From JBDRED01 sp043820025 [NCBI: Elusimicrobiota bacterium] (GTDB taxonomy: Bacteria; RUG730; JBDRED01): a stretch of 12,966 bases of DNA. Each line of letters starts with the position of its first letter. The stretch's first letter is position 1. This document shows, one piece after another, positions 6,680 to 12,966 of the stretch. The notes beneath the pieces were generated by a model that was given only the letters and a program-made list of their open reading frames with translations, did no database searches and was not told the origin of the DNA. Both the position numbers and the translations under genes were made by a program. The stretch spans positions 1-12,966 of the forward strand of contig JBDRED010000008.1 in assembly GCA_043820025.1 (NCBI GenBank), given 5' to 3'.

Positions 6680-7552
6680 ATGAAAACTAGTACTAGTAAT
6701 AGAAATAGTGGAAAATTAATAGAGAAAATCGGGTTTTCATTGCTATTTGTATGCGCGTTAATTACTGTTTTATTTCTTGGAACTATTCTATATTTTATTT
6801 TTACGCGAGGTATCGGAATATTATCATGGCAATTTTTGACTGAAGCGCCAAGAATGTCAATGACTCAGGGCGGAATAGCGCCCGCAATCGTTGGAACATT
6901 ATATTTGACTCTGGGCGCTATTATCACAGCTTTACCTCTTGGCGTCGCGTGTTCAATATATTTATGCGAATATTCGCCGAGAGGATTTATTATCAATGCG
7001 GTCAGAATGGGAATCAATAATCTTGCCGGTGTGCCGTCTGTTGTTTTCGGACTTTTTGGATTAGCTGTTTTTGTTAAGTTCTTTGGATTTGGAGTTTCAA
7101 TTCTTGCCGGTAGTTTAACTTTGGGAATAATGGTTTTGCCCGGAATAATTTCTGCCTCACAAGAGGCTCTGCAGGCTGTGCCGCACTCAATAAGAGAGGC
7201 GTCGCTGGCTCTGGGCGCGACTAAATGGCAGACAATTAAAAGAATAGTGCTGCCGCACGCTCTTCCCGGTATTCTTACCGGAGTTATATTGGCTATTGGA
7301 AGAGCCGCAGGTGAAACAGCGCCTATTCTCTTTACAGCAGCGACATTTTATCGTCGAGGATATCCAACATCTATATTTTCTGAGGTTATGGCTTTGCCAT
7401 ATCATATTTACGCGCTTATGACAGAAGGAACTTATCCTGAAAAGCAGACCCGGATAGCTTACGGAAGCGCGTTGATATTACTTGCTATTGTGTTATTTAT
7501 TTCTGCGTTTGCGATTTATTTGAGGCATAGACAGAGAAAGTTTTTTCACTAG
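6680..7552 (+). CDS. pstA: Phosphate ABC transporter permease PstA
   Basis: This 290-residue inner-membrane partner of PstC has a first membrane segment at about residues 15-40. A short periplasmic loop with F-L-T-E-A-P-R-M-S-M-T-Q-G-G-I-A-P-A-I-V-G-T-L, characteristic of PstA, comes next. Five further hydrophobic segments and the coupling motif E-A-S-L-A-L-G-A-T-K-W-Q-T (from residue 173) follow. G-R-A-A-G-E-T-A-P-I-L-F-T-A-A is the conserved PstA end motif. ATG 6680 is preferred with GGGAG (6664-6668) 11 bases upstream; the frame is open to TTG 6656 inside pstC, but that would add only eight atypical residues. Spacing is 7 bases after pstC and 15 before pstB. The PstC and PstA coupling motifs are similar, as expected for the heterodimer. 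Confidence 0.94.
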   Translation: MKTSTSNRNSGKLIEKIGFSLLFVCALITVLFLGTILYFIFTRGIGILSWQFLTEAPRMSMTQGGIAPAIVGTLYLTLGAIITALPLGVACSIYLCEYSPRGFIINAVRMGINNLAGVPSVVFGLFGLAVFVKFFGFGVSILAGSLTLGIMVLPGIISASQEALQAVPHSIREASLALGATKWQTIKRIVLPHALPGILTGVILAIGRAAGETAPILFTAATFYRRGYPTSIFSEVMALPYHIYALMTEGTYPEKQTRIAYGSALILLAIVLFISAFAIYLRHRQRKFFH

Positions 7553-7567
7553 GGTATGGAGGTTAGA

Positions 7568-8329
7568 ATGGGAAATGATATTCGAATAAAGGTTGAAAAT
7601 ATAGATTTTTATTACGGAGACGCGCATATTTTAAAAGGACTTAGCCTTGATATTTATACAAATAAGGTTACTGCTGTTATAGGCCCTTCCGGATGCGGAA
7701 AATCTACATTTATACGGCTTTTTAACAGGATGAATGACCTTGCGCAAAATGGCAGGCTAAAAGGCAGGATTCTTTTAGACAATAAAGATATAAATCTTGA
7801 AAAGGTAGATGTTGTTGATATAAGGCGGCGTATTGGTATGGTTTTTCAGAAACCTAACCCATTCCCCAAAAGTATATTTGAAAATTTGGCTTATGGATTA
7901 AAGATAAATGGTATTAAAGATAAATCAATTATTGAAGAGCGGATAGTAGGGTCGCTGAAAGACGCTGCGTTATGGGAAGAGGTAAAGGACAGACTGCATG
8001 ACAGCGCTTTGGCTTTATCAGGCGGGCAGCAGCAAAGGCTCTGTATTGCGAGATGCCTGGCTGTCGAGCCTGAAGTAATTTTATTTGACGAACCCTGCGC
8101 GAGTTTGGATCCGATCTCTACGAAGAAAATTGAGGCGCTTATTGAACAGCTTAAATCAAAATATACAATAGTTATTGTAACGCATAATATGCAGCAAGCG
8201 GCTCGAGTCTCTGATTTTACAGCTTTTCTTTATTTAGGAAATTTAATAGAGTATGGGCCAACTCAGAATATTTTTACAATCCCGAGGGATAAGAGGACGG
8301 AAGATTATATAACAGGAAAATTTGGATAA
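7568..8329 (+). CDS. pstB: Phosphate ABC transporter ATP-binding protein PstB
   Basis: This 253-residue ATPase drives phosphate import. All nucleotide-binding elements are present: Walker [10 protein letters not shown] (39-47), Q-loop Q94 in [10 protein letters not shown], signature L-S-G-G-Q-Q-Q-R (150-157), Walker B with D174-E175 in V-I-L-F-D-E-P, D-loop S-L-D-P (179-182) and switch H206 in V-T-H-N-M-Q-Q-A. The [10 protein letters not shown] segment and [12 protein letters not shown] are specific to PstB among ABC ATPases. ATG 7568 fits best, with GGAGG (7558-7562) 5 bases before it. An in-frame ATG at 7556 would add four residues but has only a weak ribosome site and would bury the better one. 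It lies between pstA and phoU. Confidence 0.96.
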   Translation: MGNDIRIKVENIDFYYGDAHILKGLSLDIYTNKVTAVIGPSGCGKSTFIRLFNRMNDLAQNGRLKGRILLDNKDINLEKVDVVDIRRRIGMVFQKPNPFPKSIFENLAYGLKINGIKDKSIIEERIVGSLKDAALWEEVKDRLHDSALALSGGQQQRLCIARCLAVEPEVILFDEPCASLDPISTKKIEALIEQLKSKYTIVIVTHNMQQAARVSDFTAFLYLGNLIEYGPTQNIFTIPRDKRTEDYITGKFG

Positions 8330-8341
8330 TAGGAGGCGCGA

Positions 8342-9001
8342 ATGTTAGAAAAGAGAATTATTGATCTAAAAAAGGATTTGGTAGAGTATGCTAATTTGGT
8401 CGAGAGCATGATAAAAAATGCTGTAAATGGTTATCTGACTAAAAATACTATTCTGTTAAAATCGATTATTGATGTGACAGAGCCTAAGACAAATCAGTTT
8501 GAACTTGATATTGAAGAATTATGTACTTCGGCCATTGCTAAGTTTGACCCAAAAGCTGTGGATTTAAGGACAATACTTATGATTTTAAAAATGAATAATG
8601 ACTTAGAGAGAATAGCAGATCATGCTGTTAATATTTCTGAGAGCGCGATATTCATTATTGAAAACTCAGGATTGGAATTTAAAGCAGACTTAACAGGCGC
8701 AGCAACTGTTGTAAGTAGTATGCTGCATGATACTATTACAGCGTTTATTAATGAGGATACTAATCTTGCAAAGGCAGTTTGCCGAGAAGATAATAAGGTG
8801 GATAGCTTTAGGCTGGAGACAATAAAAGAAATGGTTAAGGATATGAGTGAAAATCCTAATATTGTCGAGAAATGCCTTCATTTTCTTAGAATTTCAAGTA
8901 ACTTGGAAAGGATGGCTGACCTTTGCACTAACATGTCAGAGGATGTAGTGTTTATGGTTGAGGGCAAAATAATTAAACATCATGGCAAGGATGCGTCTTA
9001 A
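8342..9001 (+). CDS. phoU: Phosphate signalling protein PhoU
   Basis: This 219-residue cytoplasmic all-helical protein normally links Pst transport state to PhoR and keeps the pho regulon off when phosphate is plentiful. It shows the two-fold PhoU repeat: the first half has N86-D-L-E-R-I-A-D93-H-A and the second N187-L-E-R-M-A-D193-L-C-T-N, about 100 residues apart. These acidic motifs bind metal clusters in known PhoU proteins. In the second copy the usual His after A-D is replaced by Leu-Cys, a mild departure. AGGAGG (8331-8336) lies 5 bases before ATG 8342, and the gap after pstB is 12 bases. It is the last gene of the pst block. No clear terminator follows in the 98-base gap before the antiporter. 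Confidence 0.93.
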   Translation: MLEKRIIDLKKDLVEYANLVESMIKNAVNGYLTKNTILLKSIIDVTEPKTNQFELDIEELCTSAIAKFDPKAVDLRTILMILKMNNDLERIADHAVNISESAIFIIENSGLEFKADLTGAATVVSSMLHDTITAFINEDTNLAKAVCREDNKVDSFRLETIKEMVKDMSENPNIVEKCLHFLRISSNLERMADLCTNMSEDVVFMVEGKIIKHHGKDAS

Positions 9002-9036
9002 GATTAGAAAAAATCAAAACCTTTTATTAAAAAATG

Positions 9037-9065
9037 TTTACTTTTTCACTCCTAAATTGTATTAT
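9037..9065 (+). promoter_or_regulatory. Candidate sigma70-type promoter for the antiporter
   Basis: TTTACT (9037-9042) and TATTAT (9060-9065) are spaced by 17 bases and match consensus at 4 of 6 and 5 of 6 positions. Transcription would start near 9072, giving a leader of about 28 bases. There are no CTAACA-like phased repeats, so this gene looks independently expressed and not an obvious PhoB target, although read-through from phoU is possible. Confidence 0.5.
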
Positions 9066-9099
9066 CAGTACTTAATCCCTAAAAATGCAGGTCAAAATT

Positions 9100-11271
9100 A
9101 TGAAACTATTTTTCATTGTATTATCAATTTTTATTACCTCGCCTAGTCTCCTGTTTTCTGCTGAAACTGCGGGCCATGAAGATACTCTAATAAGCCAGAT
9201 GGCATTGATAGTGTTCCAGCTGAGTTTTATTCTTTTTGCCGCGTGGCTTGGCGGTACATTGTTTTCTAAAATGAGACTGCCTGCTGTTCTTGGCGAAATC
9301 ATTGCAGGTGTTATTATAGGGCCATATTTTTTAGGTCATATTCATATGCCCGGCTTTTCTGATGGCTTATTTCCTCTTATAGAAGGACAGTTTCCTGTGT
9401 CTGCGGCGTTGTACGCGTTTACTACTATCGCATCAATAATATTATTATTCTTAGTGGGTATTGAAACTGATATTAGAACATTTTTTAAATTTTCTTTTGC
9501 AGGGTCAATATTAGGTACCGGAGGTGTTATAGCCAGCTTTGCCTGCGGCGATTATGTAGCTGTACTATTATCCCCGGCATTGTTTGGTTATAAGATTAAT
9601 TTCAGCCATCCTGTAGCTTTGTTTCTTGGAGTTATTTCTGTGGCAACTTCAGTCGGTATCACTGCGCGAATACTTTCCGAAAAAAGAAAGATGGATTCTC
9701 CGGAAGGAGTGACAATACTATCAGCTGCTGTTGTCGACGACGTTCTTGGTATTATTGTGTTAGCCATTATTGTTGGTATTGTAAAAAGCGGTCACATTGA
9801 ATGGAAACAAGTCACAATGATAGGCCTTAAAGCGATTGGTATCTGGCTGGGATTTACCATTGCCGGGTTGATTTTCTCTTATAATTTAAGCAGGTTGTTA
9901 AAGAAAGCAAAGGATAGAGCTACTATATCAATTCTTAGTTTTGCTTTAGCGTTGTTTTTAGCCGGTATATTTGAAAAATCTGGACTTGCTATGATCATTG
10001 GCGCCTACATAATGGGATTATCACTTTCTAAGACGGATTTAGCGTTTATAATACAAGACAATCTCTCAGCGCTAGAGAGGTTTTTTGTGCCAATTTTCTT
10101 TTGCGTTATGGGTATGCTTGTAGATGTAAGAAGTATTACTTCTTTGACTATTGTTAAGTTTGGTTTGATTTACACCGGATTTGCTGTTCTTGGTAAAATT
10201 ATTGGATGCGGACTGCCCGCGCTGCTGCTTAATTTTAATTTACGCGGCGCTATAAGAATAGGCGTTGGTATGATACCACGAGGAGAAGTAGCTCTAATTA
10301 TTATGGGTATAGGTCTTACTGCCGGCATTCTTACGCCAGAGTTATTCAGTATAGCTGTTATTATGACTTTTCTTACTACGCTTATTACGCCGCCAATATT
10401 AGCAAAACTGTTTGAGTCGCATGAATCAGGATTAAGGAAAGCTGCAGGTGTTGATAAAGAACATAGGGAAGTTAGATATAAAATGCCAAATCCGGAAACA
10501 TCTGAACTTATTTTAGCTAAAGTATTAGATGCTTTTGATAGTGAAGGGTTTTATGTTCATAGAATGGAAATAACGGATAAAATTTATCAGATTAGAAAAG
10601 AAGAAACTTTTATTACCCTGCGTTATAATGAAGAGGAGTTTGCTTTTAATTGTGCAGTAGAGGACGAGTCTTTTATTCATACATTATTTTATGAAGTTTT
10701 AGCTGACATGGAATATCTTATTAAACATTTAAAGAATTTAGCTGATACGGAAAAGGTAGGCGAGAAAATACTTGTTTCACGAGATGAAAGTAAGAAAGAT
10801 AAAATTGATATAGCTGAAATTATAAGCCCCTTGGCAGTAAATGTGAATCTTAAGTCGAATAATAAAACCGATATAATTGCTGAATTGATAGATCTATTAA
10901 TTAAAGCAGGCCAACTGAATCATTCTAAACGCGACGAAGTTGTTAAGGATGTTACAGAACGCGAAATGACGATGTCTACAGGCCTGCAAAAAGGTATTGC
11001 TTTCCCTCATGCAAAAACTCTTGCGGTTGATAATATTGTTGTTGCGATTGGCGTAAAAAAAGGCGGGATTGATTTTGATTCGCTAGATAAAAAACCATCA
11101 AGTATTTTTGTTATAACCTTATCCCCTAAGGAATCTCCAAAACCTTATCTTCAGTTTATGGCTGAATTGACAAAGGTGCTTACGTATCCGGGTAACATAG
11201 AAAAGATACTTGACTGTGACTCTAATCAATACCTGTATAAATTATTAACTGCAAGAAAATCTAAGATCTAA
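9100..11271 (+). CDS. CPA2-type cation:proton antiporter with C-terminal PTS EIIA domain
   Basis: This is a 723-residue fusion protein. Residues 1-22 look like a signal peptide or an extra first membrane segment (M-K-L-F-F-I-V-L start, L-L-F-S-A end). Residues about 30-440 form the Na+/H+ exchanger membrane domain, with R-L-P-A-V-L-G-E-I-I-A-G near the start and the ion-binding D213-D214 in V-V-D-D-V-L-G; an Asp pair is usual in electrogenic antiporters. Residues about 455-560 are a charged soluble domain I do not recognise. Residues about 569-718 are a type-2 EIIA (PtsN-like) domain with phosphorylatable H637 in G-I-A-F-P-H-A-K, preceded by T-G-L-Q-K. The EIIA part could gate the transporter through phosphorylation by a PTS phosphocarrier not seen here; the cation is unknown. 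ATG 9100 gives the signal-like N-terminus; ATG 9085 is in frame five codons earlier, and both have weak ribosome sites. Confidence 0.88.
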   Translation: MKLFFIVLSIFITSPSLLFSAETAGHEDTLISQMALIVFQLSFILFAAWLGGTLFSKMRLPAVLGEIIAGVIIGPYFLGHIHMPGFSDGLFPLIEGQFPVSAALYAFTTIASIILLFLVGIETDIRTFFKFSFAGSILGTGGVIASFACGDYVAVLLSPALFGYKINFSHPVALFLGVISVATSVGITARILSEKRKMDSPEGVTILSAAVVDDVLGIIVLAIIVGIVKSGHIEWKQVTMIGLKAIGIWLGFTIAGLIFSYNLSRLLKKAKDRATISILSFALALFLAGIFEKSGLAMIIGAYIMGLSLSKTDLAFIIQDNLSALERFFVPIFFCVMGMLVDVRSITSLTIVKFGLIYTGFAVLGKIIGCGLPALLLNFNLRGAIRIGVGMIPRGEVALIIMGIGLTAGILTPELFSIAVIMTFLTTLITPPILAKLFESHESGLRKAAGVDKEHREVRYKMPNPETSELILAKVLDAFDSEGFYVHRMEITDKIYQIRKEETFITLRYNEEEFAFNCAVEDESFIHTLFYEVLADMEYLIKHLKNLADTEKVGEKILVSRDESKKDKIDIAEIISPLAVNVNLKSNNKTDIIAELIDLLIKAGQLNHSKRDEVVKDVTEREMTMSTGLQKGIAFPHAKTLAVDNIVVAIGVKKGGIDFDSLDKKPSSIFVITLSPKESPKPYLQFMAELTKVLTYPGNIEKILDCDSNQYLYKLLTARKSKI

Positions 11272-11392
11272 AAATTCCAAAAGATTCCAAGTTCGCCTAA
11301 CCTAGCATAAAATCGTGTTTTTTTCATTACAAAACATCTATATCATCTGAAGTAATTATGAAATTATCTTGAAAAGTTGAAATTAAGTTGAA

Positions 11393-11408
11393 TGTGATCA
11401 ATATCACA
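11393..11408. promoter_or_regulatory. CRP/FNR-family operator-like palindrome upstream of the surface protein
   Basis: TGTGATCAATATCACA has the form TGTGA-N6-TCACA, a full match to the core of the CRP site, and the symmetry extends one more base inward on each side (TGTGAT/ATCACA). Its centre is at 11400.5. If GATAAT (11450-11455) is the -10, transcription starts near 11462 and the site is centred near -61.5, the classical class I activator position. A weaker -10 (TTTATT, 11432-11437) with TTGACT (11410-11415) would place it near -43. A CRP/FNR-family regulator binding here is inference; none is encoded in the window. Confidence 0.55.
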
Positions 11409-11498
11409 CTTGACTTTGTCGTACAGCATACTTTATTCATAGTGGAGTTGATAATATTATATGGAAGCAAAAAAACTTTGTTAGTTGGGAGGGAGGAA

Positions 11499-11618
11499 AT
11501 GCAGGGAATAAAGCAGACTTCGAAAAAAAATATTTCCAGTTTTTCATTTCCTCTTAATTACATGAGAAACATTCAAAAATCATTTTTGAATGATAAAAGT
11601 ACTAGAGGGGAGTTATGA
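11499..11618 (+). CDS. Possible 39-residue protein coupled to the surface-protein gene
   Basis: ATG 11499 opens a frame of 39 codons ending at TGA 11616-11618, which overlaps the next ATG (11615) in ATGA. A strong ribosome site, GGGAGGGAGG (11487-11496), precedes it with one GGAGG 6 bases from the ATG. The peptide is basic and rich in Ser, Lys and Asn (starts M-Q-G-I-K-Q-T-S-K-K). It has no membrane segment, signal peptide or recognisable family. The frame is open back to about 11388, but that part runs through the operator and promoter region and is unlikely to be translated. The good ribosome site and stop-start overlap favour real translation, perhaps simply to feed ribosomes to the downstream gene. 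Chance cannot be excluded at this size. Confidence 0.4.
   Translation: MQGIKQTSKKNISSFSFPLNYMRNIQKSFLNDKSTRGEL
11571..11591 (+). other. AT-rich perfect hairpin just before the surface-protein start
   Basis: ATTCAAAAA (11571-11579) and TTTTTGAAT (11583-11591) form a perfect 9-bp stem with a 3-base loop (TCA). It ends 13 bases before the purine-rich ribosome site AGAGGGGAG (about 11604-11612) of the next gene and lies inside the 39-residue frame. It could modulate access to that site, but AT pairing makes it weak. Confidence 0.4.
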
Positions 11619-12966
11619 AAAAGTCGGTTCTTAGATTATTAATCCAAATATTAATTGTCTTTCAGATGACTGTCATTCTATCTGCTGACACTCCTCAAGG
11701 GAAAGTTAATTATCAAGGGCGATTGGAAAAAGACGGAGAAGTTGTTTCAGGCGTTAAAAATATTGAGTTTAAAATTTATGACACATTAACCGGTGGAAAT
11801 CTAATCTGGGTTAGCGGTCAAAGAAATGTTGAGGTTATTCAAGGATTTTTTAATTATCCATTAGGCGAAAATAATCCTTTACCAACTGCTTTATTTGGAC
11901 AGAAAGAATTGTATCTTGAGATCGTAATCGAATCTACAGTGATGACTCCTAGAGAAGAAATATTAATTCCGCCGTTTGCTATACGGGCCGGGGTTGTTGA
12001 TTGGAATAATATCGAAAATATACCGGCCGGGTTTGCTGATGGGACTGATGACGGAGGAGCTGCTTTAGGTCAGAATACTGTCGGATCTTATCAAATAATA
12101 GATGGTTCAATAACTGCAAATGATATTAAAGATGGTGAAATATTAACGAGTAAAATCGCTAATGGAGCTGTAACAGATATAAAAATTACTGATGTTGATT
12201 GGAGTAAAATAATAAATATGCCGGCCGGGTTTGCTGACGGAACTGATGATGGCAGCGCAACATTAGGCAAAGATAGTATAGGGTCATATCAAATAATTGA
12301 TTCAACAATAACAACATTAGATATTTTGAACGGTACAATAATCGATGCGGATGTTAGTAATGTTGCAGATATTGCAGCTTCAAAGCTACAATCAAATGTG
12401 ATGATAGAGGGCGAAAACGTAAGCTTACTAAACAATGACGCAGGATATTTAGCAACGATCTCAGGCGAGAATATTAGTCAGCTTACAAATGATGCAGGAT
12501 ACCTAACTTCTTTAAGCGAAATAGATCCAATATACAGCGCGTCAGCAAGTACTCAAGTAACGCAAGGCAAAATAGATAATTGGCAGAGTGCATTTGGATG
12601 GGGAAATCATGCATTAGTAGGTTACTTAACAACAATTGCAGGAGAGAACATCAGCTCACTTACAAATGACGCAAATTACATAACAATAAATGATACAGTA
12701 AGCTATGTAGCGGCAAACAGCATTGGAGCAAATCAAATAATTGACGGATCAATCACAAGCGCTGATTTAAGTTCAACAGAACCAATTTCAGTAACAAAGC
12801 TCTCTAACGTAGTAATGATTGAAGGCGAAAACGTAAGCTTACTAAACAATGACGCAGGATATTTAGCAACGATTTCAGGCGAGAATATCAGCCAATTAAC
12901 AAATGATTCAGGTTATTTATCAAGCATATACGGATTAAATGTAAGTACACTTACAAATGACGCAGG
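11615..12966 (+). CDS. Large exported repeat protein (tail-fibre-like / surface protein), 3' end outside the window
   Basis: This frame has no stop from ATG 11615 to the window end, at least 450 residues. A signal peptide covers residues 1-24 (K2-K3, hydrophobic core, cleavage after L-S-A). Residues about 26-120 form an N-terminal domain beginning G-K-V-N-Y-Q-G-R-L and including I-E-F-K-I-Y-D-T, a pattern seen at the start of many bacterial surface proteins. Two 66-residue units follow (129-194 and 195-260), each with D-W-x-K/N-I and P-A-G-F-A-D-G-T-D-D-G. Then come x-Q-I-I-D-x-x-I-T modules (159, 225, 373) and L-x-N-D-A-G-Y-L motifs at 272, 290, 349, 410, 428 and 446, often 18 residues apart. 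W-Q-S-A-F-G-W-G-N-H-A-L-V-G-Y-L (323-338) resembles phage tail-fibre repeats. The likely role is adhesion or cell-surface structure; the function is not proven. AGAGGGGAG serves as ribosome site. Confidence 0.8.
   Translation, partial: MKKSVLRLLIQILIVFQMTVILSADTPQGKVNYQGRLEKDGEVVSGVKNIEFKIYDTLTGGNLIWVSGQRNVEVIQGFFNYPLGENNPLPTALFGQKELYLEIVIESTVMTPREEILIPPFAIRAGVVDWNNIENIPAGFADGTDDGGAALGQNTVGSYQIIDGSITANDIKDGEILTSKIANGAVTDIKITDVDWSKIINMPAGFADGTDDGSATLGKDSIGSYQIIDSTITTLDILNGTIIDADVSNVADIAASKLQSNVMIEGENVSLLNNDAGYLATISGENISQLTNDAGYLTSLSEIDPIYSASASTQVTQGKIDNWQSAFGWGNHALVGYLTTIAGENISSLTNDANYITINDTVSYVAANSIGANQIIDGSITSADLSSTEPISVTKLSNVVMIEGENVSLLNNDAGYLATISGENISQLTNDSGYLSSIYGLNVSTLTNDA
11999..12394 (+). 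repeat. Two tandem 198-bp coding repeats in the surface-protein gene
   Basis: The unit starting at GAT 11999 and the next at GAT 12197 are offset by 198 bases (66 codons). Both encode D-W-(N/S)-(N/K)-I ... N-(I/M)-P-A-G-F-A-D-G-T-D-D-G and, 30 residues on, G-S-Y-Q-I-I-D. DNA identity is highest around GCCGGCCGGGTTTGCTGA and falls off later, so the duplication is moderately old. Confidence 0.75.
12398..12502 (+). repeat. 105-bp coding repeat, copy 1
   Basis: This copy recurs at 12812-12916, offset exactly 414 bases (138 codons). The core at 12410-12459 is identical to 12824-12873 over 50 bases; the rest differs mostly at third codon positions. It encodes V-M-I-E-G-E-N-V-S-L-L-N-N-D-A-G-Y-L and the following I-S-G-E-N-I-S-Q-L-T-N-D. 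The identical core implies recent duplication or gene conversion. Confidence 0.88.
12812..12916 (+). repeat. 105-bp coding repeat, copy 2
   Basis: This is the second copy of the unit at 12398-12502 (see that entry). It differs outside the 50-base identical core by mainly synonymous changes, such as CAGCTT versus CAATTA for Gln-Leu, plus one Ala-to-Ser change in D-A-G-Y to D-S-G-Y. A further partial L-T-N-D-A-G motif follows at 12950 and is cut by the window end. Confidence 0.85.

Larger units (their letters stand above)
11272..11614. other. 343-base regulatory spacer before the surface-protein gene
   Basis: The stretch is AT-rich and holds no long gene. Its first 100 bases show a loose T-run (about 11317-11324) without a convincing hairpin, so antiporter termination is unclear. 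Three TTGAA repeats lie near 11370-11392. A CRP/FNR-like palindrome follows (11393-11408), then TTGACT (11410-11415), GATAAT (11450-11455) and a purine-rich ribosome site (11487-11496) for a 39-residue ORF that runs to the next gene. Confidence 0.6.

Noticed and set aside
7556-7567. ATG 7556 as the pstB start
   Set aside because: GGAGG (7558-7562) is correctly spaced for ATG 7568; the earlier ATG has only a weak site.
11272-11330. Intrinsic terminator after the antiporter
   Set aside because: A T-run is present near 11317, but no convincing GC-rich stem precedes it.
11388-11498. Longer 76-codon version of the small ORF
   Set aside because: It starts at a non-ATG codon before the palindrome and runs through the likely promoter; the strong ribosome site supports ATG 11499.
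12398-12966. CRISPR-like array
   Set aside because: The repeats are in frame, of unequal spacing and encode a protein motif; there are no unique short spacers or cas genes.

Overview
The window reads as chromosomal DNA of an AT-rich Gram-negative bacterium. It encodes an outer-membrane porin ending in Phe and several proteins with export signals. Codon use, the short PstS, the Bacillus-like PhoR sensor and the DAGYL / GFADGTDD surface protein fit a deep-branching uncultured lineage; Omnitrophota would be my guess, but the sequence alone does not fix the taxon. No tRNA, rRNA, CRISPR array, transposase or phage gene is visible.

Layout, all genes on the + strand. Positions 1-861 hold the tail of a thioredoxin gene and ccdA, a thiol-redox pair that moves electrons across the inner membrane. 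Positions 862-3503 hold a promoter region with a decayed interspersed repeat, then a PhoB-type response regulator and a PhoR-type histidine kinase whose genes overlap by 4 bases. Positions 3504-9001 hold the phosphate-starvation regulon: a promoter with four CTAACA-like boxes at exact 11-bp spacing, a possible 15-residue leader peptide, an outer-membrane porin, pstS, a strong intergenic hairpin, then pstC, pstA, pstB and phoU. Positions 9037-11271 hold a separately promoted CPA2-type cation:proton antiporter with a C-terminal PTS EIIA domain. Positions 11272-11614 are a regulatory gap with a near-perfect CRP/FNR-type palindrome. It is followed by a possible 39-residue ORF and a large exported repeat protein (11615 onward) that runs off the end of the window.

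How the genes fit together: PhoR senses or relays low phosphate with PhoU and the Pst transporter, and phosphorylates PhoB. PhoB then probably binds the 11-bp-phased boxes before the porin. Phosphate would cross the outer membrane through the porin, be captured by PstS in the periplasm and be imported by PstC/PstA using ATP hydrolysis by PstB. The regulator, outer-membrane pore, transporter and negative regulator therefore lie in one continuous block.

I see no wholly new multi-gene system. The points most worth a second look are the phased Pho-box array, the leader peptide overlapping the porin start, the antiporter-EIIA fusion beside the pho block, and the repeat-built surface protein behind a CRP-like site and a coupled small ORF.
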